From JAOUGY01 sp963792365 (GTDB lineage: Bacteria; Actinomycetota; Acidimicrobiia; Spongiisociales; ZC4RG35), in NCBI GenBank assembly GCA_963792365.1, contig CAWBVW010000001.1, positions 186,001 to 250,000 on the forward strand: DNA of 64,000 bases. Direction: 5' to 3'. The notes beneath the pieces were generated by a model, which saw only the letters and a list, made by a program, of their open reading frames with translations, made no database searches and was not told the origin of the DNA. A program made the position numbers and the translations under genes. The stretch's first letter is position 1. Each line of letters starts with the position of its first letter. This document shows, one piece after another, positions 59,790 through 64,000 of the stretch.

Positions 59790-61379
59790 ATGGCCGAGAA
59801 CGAAACAGTCGTGCTGAACGGCAACGATCTGACGGTTCAGGACATCGTGTTCATCGGGGTCGGTGACAAGTCGATCGAGATCGATCCGGAAGCACTGGAG
59901 CGCTGCCGGGCCAGCCGCGCGTTTCTCGAAGAACAGGTTGTCGCCGGCCGCATCATCTACGGGGTGAACACGTCGTTCGGCCCGATGTGCAACAAGATCA
60001 TCAGTGACGACGAGATCGAGACGCTCCAGGTCAATCTCATCCGCAGTCACTCGGCGGGCCTCGGTGATCCGCTCAAGGACTACATCGGAATCTCCACGAT
60101 GGTGATCCGACTCAACACCCTCCTGAAGGGATACAGCGGGGTTCGCGTCGAGTTGTTGGAGCACATGGCCGAGATGGTCAATCGTCGTGTGGCGCCGTAC
60201 ATCCCCGAGAGCGGCAGCGTTGGCGCCTCGGGCGACCTGGTCCATCTGGCTCATCTCGCGCTCGGGATCATCGGCGAGGGACGGCTGTTCTACGAGGGCC
60301 GCGCCCGTCCGGCCCGGGAGGTGTACGCAGAGGTCGGGATGGAGCCGATGCGTCTGCAGTTCAAAGAAGGCATTGCGCTGATGAACGGGACTGCGCCGAT
60401 GACGGCGCTGGCGGCGTTCGCCCTCATGGGTGCCAAGAAGTTGATGCGGCTCGCTTGTGTGAACGGGGCGTTCGGCATCGAGATCTTCGGTGGCATCGAT
60501 GACGCCTTCGACATCGACCTGCACAGGCTGAAGCCTCACCCGGGCCAGCTCCACGTTGCCGAGACCATCCGCAATCTCTACGCGGGTTCGGGCAACATCA
60601 CACTACGAAGCGACATGCACGAGCTGATCCGTGGGGAGCAGGCGGACGGGCCCGTCTACGAGACGACCATCAACGTCCAGGACGTGTACTCCATTCGATG
60701 TACGCCACAGGTGCTCGCCCCGGTTCACGAGGCCATCGAGCTCGCCACCTCGACGGTCGAGATCGAGGCCAACTCGACGAACGACAACCCCGTGATCGTG
60801 CCGGAGCAGAAGAAGATCATCCACGGCGGCAACTTCCACGGGCAAAGCATCGGCTTCGTCCTGGACATGTTGTGCATCGCCATCGCCACGATGTGCAACA
60901 TCTCGGAGAGACGGATCAACAAGTACCTCGATCCCAAGATCAACGAGAAGCTGCCCGAGTTCCTCATCCCCGGAACGGTGGGGCTGACCATGGGCTTCAT
61001 GGGTGCGCAGTACATCGCCACCTCGAGCACGGCGGAGACCCGTCAGCTGGCCGGGCCGGTCAGCACGCACTCGATCTCCACCAACGCCTCGAACCAGGAC
61101 GTCGTGTCGATGGGGACGATCGCGGCACGGAAGGCCTACCGGGCGGTCAGCAACGCCAAGCACGTTCTCACCCTCGAGGTGCTCGCTGTCCTCCAGGCCC
61201 TGTCGTTCCGGAACGCCGACACGCTGGGTCGAGGGACTCGGCGCATCTACGAGGTGCTCAAGGAGGAGTTCGAGGTGTACGACAACGGACGGCCGTTCCA
61301 CGACGATCTCGTGCGATTCCGCAAGCTGCTGTTCTCCAGTCCGCTCTTCGACGACCTCGAGCAGTACTGGGCCGAGTAG
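59790..61379 (+). CDS. Aromatic amino acid ammonia-lyase (tyrosine/histidine ammonia-lyase type)
   Basis: A 529-residue MIO enzyme. The self-made cofactor triad is Ala146-Ser147-Gly148 in GSVGASGDLVHLAHLAL, and the catalytic tyrosine is Tyr57 in IIYGVNTSFGPM. LIRSHSAGLGDPL, IIHGGNFHGQSIG and HSISTNASNQDVVSMG follow. These phrases resemble the flavobacterial tyrosine ammonia-lyase group more than hutH enzymes. The selectivity pair reads Ser-His, so tyrosine, histidine or aminomutase activity all remain possible. GGAGG precedes ATG 59790. No other hut genes are near. The next gene encodes an NRPS-like enzyme, pointing to secondary metabolism. Confidence 0.9.
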   Translation: MAENETVVLNGNDLTVQDIVFIGVGDKSIEIDPEALERCRASRAFLEEQVVAGRIIYGVNTSFGPMCNKIISDDEIETLQVNLIRSHSAGLGDPLKDYIGISTMVIRLNTLLKGYSGVRVELLEHMAEMVNRRVAPYIPESGSVGASGDLVHLAHLALGIIGEGRLFYEGRARPAREVYAEVGMEPMRLQFKEGIALMNGTAPMTALAAFALMGAKKLMRLACVNGAFGIEIFGGIDDAFDIDLHRLKPHPGQLHVAETIRNLYAGSGNITLRSDMHELIRGEQADGPVYETTINVQDVYSIRCTPQVLAPVHEAIELATSTVEIEANSTNDNPVIVPEQKKIIHGGNFHGQSIGFVLDMLCIAIATMCNISERRINKYLDPKINEKLPEFLIPGTVGLTMGFMGAQYIATSSTAETRQLAGPVSTHSISTNASNQDVVSMGTIAARKAYRAVSNAKHVLTLEVLAVLQALSFRNADTLGRGTRRIYEVLKEEFEVYDNGRPFHDDLVRFRKLLFSSPLFDDLEQYWAE

Positions 61380-61555
61380 AGCCAGGTGCCGCCCGGCAGG
61401 ACTGGGAGCTCAGCGACCCGTGACGGACCTCACAGCCGGTAGTCCGGGGTGACTGACGCCGCACCGTCCCGCCCCCGGGCTGGATCATGGGCGGTAGCCA
61501 GGACGCGTATCGCAGATACAATAAGGTGCGGGCCGGAGCGTAGGGGAGGTAACGG

Positions 61556-64000
61556 ATGAGTGGCGTGAGCCACGCATCACAGATCGGCCTGTGGAACGCC
61601 ACGGCACGATCGTATCCGGACGGGGAAAAAACGCTCGACACCCTGACACGCGCCATCGTGGGCCGAGCCGGCGACTCCACGGCCATCGTGGACCTGGCGC
61701 CCGGCGGCCGGCGATGGTCGTATCGAGAGTTCGACGCGTTGGTCGGCTCCATCGCAGGAGCCCTCCACGCCATGGGCGTCCAGAGCGGCGATGCCGTTGG
61801 TGTCCTCGCCAATCGATCGGTGAACCTGGTTGCCGCCGTGCATGCGGTGGTCCGCGCCGGCGGCGCCTACGTTCCGCTCGACCCCGAATACCCGGCGGAC
61901 CGACTCGCCTACATGACATCAGAGACCGGCATGAAGGTGATCCTCGCTGACCCCGATCTCATGCCGAACGATGCGGCGGTCGCCGTCATCCCTCTCGATG
62001 ACGAGATCTCCCGCCACTCCCCGTTCCACGCCGAGGTCGATCCCGCGGATCCTGCATACGTCATCTACACGTCGGGCTCGACCGGTCGTCCCAAAGGAGT
62101 GCAGAACGGTCATCGGGGGGTCGTCAACCGGCTGCTGTGGATGCAGGAGACCTATCCGATCGGCCCGGGAAACGTGGTGCTCCAGAAGACGCCATACAGC
62201 TTCGACGTGTCGGTCTGGGAGTTGTTCTGGCCGTTCATGACCGGCGCCGCGCTCGTGATCGCCGCTCCGGGAGCACATCGTGACCCGTCGGCCCTCATCG
62301 AGTCGATCGTCGAGCATCACGTCGACACGATCCACTTCGTACCTTCGATGCTCCGCCTGTTCCTCGATCACCCGATGGCCTCGTCGTGTCGAAGCCTGCA
62401 ACGCGTGATTTGTTCGGGAGAAGCCCTCACCCGCGATCTCACCGCCAGGTTCTTCGAAATGCTTCCGACGACGGAGCTCCACAACCTCTACGGGCCGACC
62501 GAAGCAGCGATCGACGTGACCTTCTATCAATGCATGCCCGACGACGACGACCCGGTGGTTCCGATCGGGCGACCGGTGGCGAACACGACCATCCACATCC
62601 TCGACGGCGCCGAGACGGAGTGCCCGGTGGGCGAAGTCGGCGAGCTCCACATCGGTGGAGTCCAGGTGGCCCACGGATACCGGGGGCGACCCGACCTGAC
62701 GGCAGAGCGCTTCGTCACCCATCCCGAACACGGCCGGCTCTACAAGACGGGCGATCTCGCCCGATGGCTCCCCACCGGGATGATCGAGTTCCTCGGCCGA
62801 ATCGACCATCAGATCAAGCTCCGGGGCCAGCGCATCGAGTTGGGCGAGATCGAGGCCACCCTGGGAGAACACCCCGATGTGCTCGAAGCGGTCATCACAC
62901 CCATCGGAGAAGGCGAAGGCACTCGGCTCTGGGCTCACGTCATGCCGAGAACTGGGGTCACGCTCGACTCATCGGAGCTGCGGTCGCACGTCGCGGATCG
63001 GCTGCCGGCGATGATGGTGCCGGATCGATGGGTGTTCCACGAGACCCTTCCGCTCACCACCAGCGGCAAAGCCGATCGAGGCGCACTGTCGTCGGGCGTG
63101 ACCGCCGGCAATGCCGTTCCCGATTCCGGCGAGGACGACGGAACGCTCGAGATGCATCTCCTCCTCCTGTGGCGCCGCATCTTGGGCCGCGCGGACCTCG
63201 GTCTCGAAGATCACGTGTTCGACGCAGGTGCCAACTCCCTCGACGCCGCACGATTCGTCAACGAGCTGCAGCGCCAGTTGGGAGAGTTCATCTACGTAGT
63301 GACCGTATTCGTCCACCCAAACGTCGAGGCATATGCGGCCTTCCTCCGGCGCGAGTACCCCGACGCAGTCACGCAGGTTTTCGGGGCGGCCGCGATCCCA
63401 CGTGATGTCGCGACCGATGCCCTGCTCGATGCCACCGACCTCGCGACGGTGTCGAGCGCAATCCCGCGATACGGGGGGCGAGAACGCTGGGAGGCCGGTC
63501 CGCCCAATGGGCCGGCGGCGTTCATCCTCGCCCCTCCTCGGTCCGGCACCACCTTGCTCCGGGTGATGCTGGCCGGTCATCCACGGCTGCTGGCCGCCTC
63601 CGAGCTTCAACTCCTCGGTTTCGGCACACTCCGCAGCCGCCGCGAGGCGTTCTCCGGTGCGGACGCCGTGTGGCTCGAAGGTGTGTTGCGCATGCTGATG
63701 GAGATCCATGGATGTGACGCCGCCCACGCAGCGGCGATGATGGACCGCTACGAGGCTGAGGGCATGTCGTGCAAGGCCTTCTACTCGGTCGTACAGCGCG
63801 ATATCGGCGACCGGCTTCTGATCGACAAGACCCCCGCATACGCCTCTGACATCGAGGTGCTGCGCAACGCCGAGCGGGGCTTCGAGGGAGCGCGATATAT
63901 CCATCTGGTTCGAGACCCGCACGCAGTGAGCCGATCGTTCGAGAGCTACCACATGGATCAGATCCTGCACCTCGACCGCTCCCCGGCGTTGCCTTCCGGA
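61556..64000 (+). CDS. NRPS-like protein: adenylation (serine code)-carrier-sulfotransferase, cut by the window end
   Basis: The frame is open from ATG 61556 (after GGGGAGG) to the last base, giving 815 visible residues. The adenylation domain (about 25-515) has A3 YTSGSTGRPKGV, A5 NLYGPTEAA, A7 YKTGDLARW, A8 KLRGQRIELGEIE and A10 PLTTSGKADRG. By manual alignment its specificity residues read D-V-W-H-I-S-L-I-D-K, the serine type. The carrier domain has its phosphopantetheine serine at 561 (AGANSLDAARF). A PAPS sulfotransferase domain follows, with APPRSGTTLLRVML near 657 and LVRDPHAVSRSFESYH near 785. No condensation domain precedes it. Later domains may lie beyond the window. Confidence 0.9.
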   Translation, partial: MSGVSHASQIGLWNATARSYPDGEKTLDTLTRAIVGRAGDSTAIVDLAPGGRRWSYREFDALVGSIAGALHAMGVQSGDAVGVLANRSVNLVAAVHAVVRAGGAYVPLDPEYPADRLAYMTSETGMKVILADPDLMPNDAAVAVIPLDDEISRHSPFHAEVDPADPAYVIYTSGSTGRPKGVQNGHRGVVNRLLWMQETYPIGPGNVVLQKTPYSFDVSVWELFWPFMTGAALVIAAPGAHRDPSALIESIVEHHVDTIHFVPSMLRLFLDHPMASSCRSLQRVICSGEALTRDLTARFFEMLPTTELHNLYGPTEAAIDVTFYQCMPDDDDPVVPIGRPVANTTIHILDGAETECPVGEVGELHIGGVQVAHGYRGRPDLTAERFVTHPEHGRLYKTGDLARWLPTGMIEFLGRIDHQIKLRGQRIELGEIEATLGEHPDVLEAVITPIGEGEGTRLWAHVMPRTGVTLDSSELRSHVADRLPAMMVPDRWVFHETLPLTTSGKADRGALSSGVTAGNAVPDSGEDDGTLEMHLLLLWRRILGRADLGLEDHVFDAGANSLDAARFVNELQRQLGEFIYVVTVFVHPNVEAYAAFLRREYPDAVTQVFGAAAIPRDVATDALLDATDLATVSSAIPRYGGRERWEAGPPNGPAAFILAPPRSGTTLLRVMLAGHPRLLAASELQLLGFGTLRSRREAFSGADAVWLEGVLRMLMEIHGCDAAHAAAMMDRYEAEGMSCKAFYSVVQRDIGDRLLIDKTPAYASDIEVLRNAERGFEGARYIHLVRDPHAVSRSFESYHMDQILHLDRSPALPSG

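Overview
The window comes from a high-GC actinobacterium. A class II DAHP synthase end, a GuaB1-type IMP-dehydrogenase paralogue, an F420-type LLM oxidoreductase and an ECF42-like sigma factor together suggest an Acidimicrobiia-like lineage. That placement is inferred from gene content only. Genes are tightly packed on both strands, and many same-strand pairs overlap by 4 bp (ATGA or GTGA). No tRNA, rRNA, CRISPR array or insertion sequence was seen.

Layout. 1-2378: the end of class II DAHP synthase, a decayed DUF421 gene, a strong hairpin terminator and an acyl-CoA synthetase. 2460-7630: a minus-strand cobalamin operon (btuF-btuC-btuD-cobO-cobT-cobC) led by a cobalamin riboswitch whose last hairpin buries the btuF ribosome-binding site. 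7673-10228: a DUF885 metallopeptidase-like protein and a secreted-protein gene broken by several frameshifts. 10241-14961: an ECF sigma factor with a long C-terminal domain, a response regulator-histidine kinase-HtrA cassette and a 60-residue hypothetical protein. 15050-25282: a GH65 enzyme; two paralogous single-pass membrane proteins flanking a lytic transglycosylase-like protein; HrpB helicase; and a methyltransferase-like protein followed by a short-period repeat. 25408-38446: metabolism and housekeeping genes (GuaB1, DUF368, HDOD regulator, LLM oxidoreductase, MFS pump, FAD oxidoreductase, NYN protein, hydrolase, ATP-type PEP carboxykinase) and a PspC/LiaF-like trio.

38716-57725 holds two translationally coupled giant genes (about 2,971 and 2,500 residues) with no recognisable family, signal peptide or membrane segment. 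Beside them lie a thioesterase and a LysM protein with a ubiquitin-like N-terminus. This is the best candidate here for an undescribed structural or surface system.

57852-64000 holds a small membrane protein, an OsmC-family gene, an acetyltransferase, a tyrosine/histidine ammonia-lyase and the start of an NRPS-like enzyme. The OsmC catalytic cysteine codon is UGA, and a bacterial SECIS-like hairpin follows it, so this is a probable selenoprotein. The NRPS-like enzyme has the order adenylation (serine code)-carrier-sulfotransferase. With the lyase it looks like the edge of a small natural-product cluster that continues past the window.
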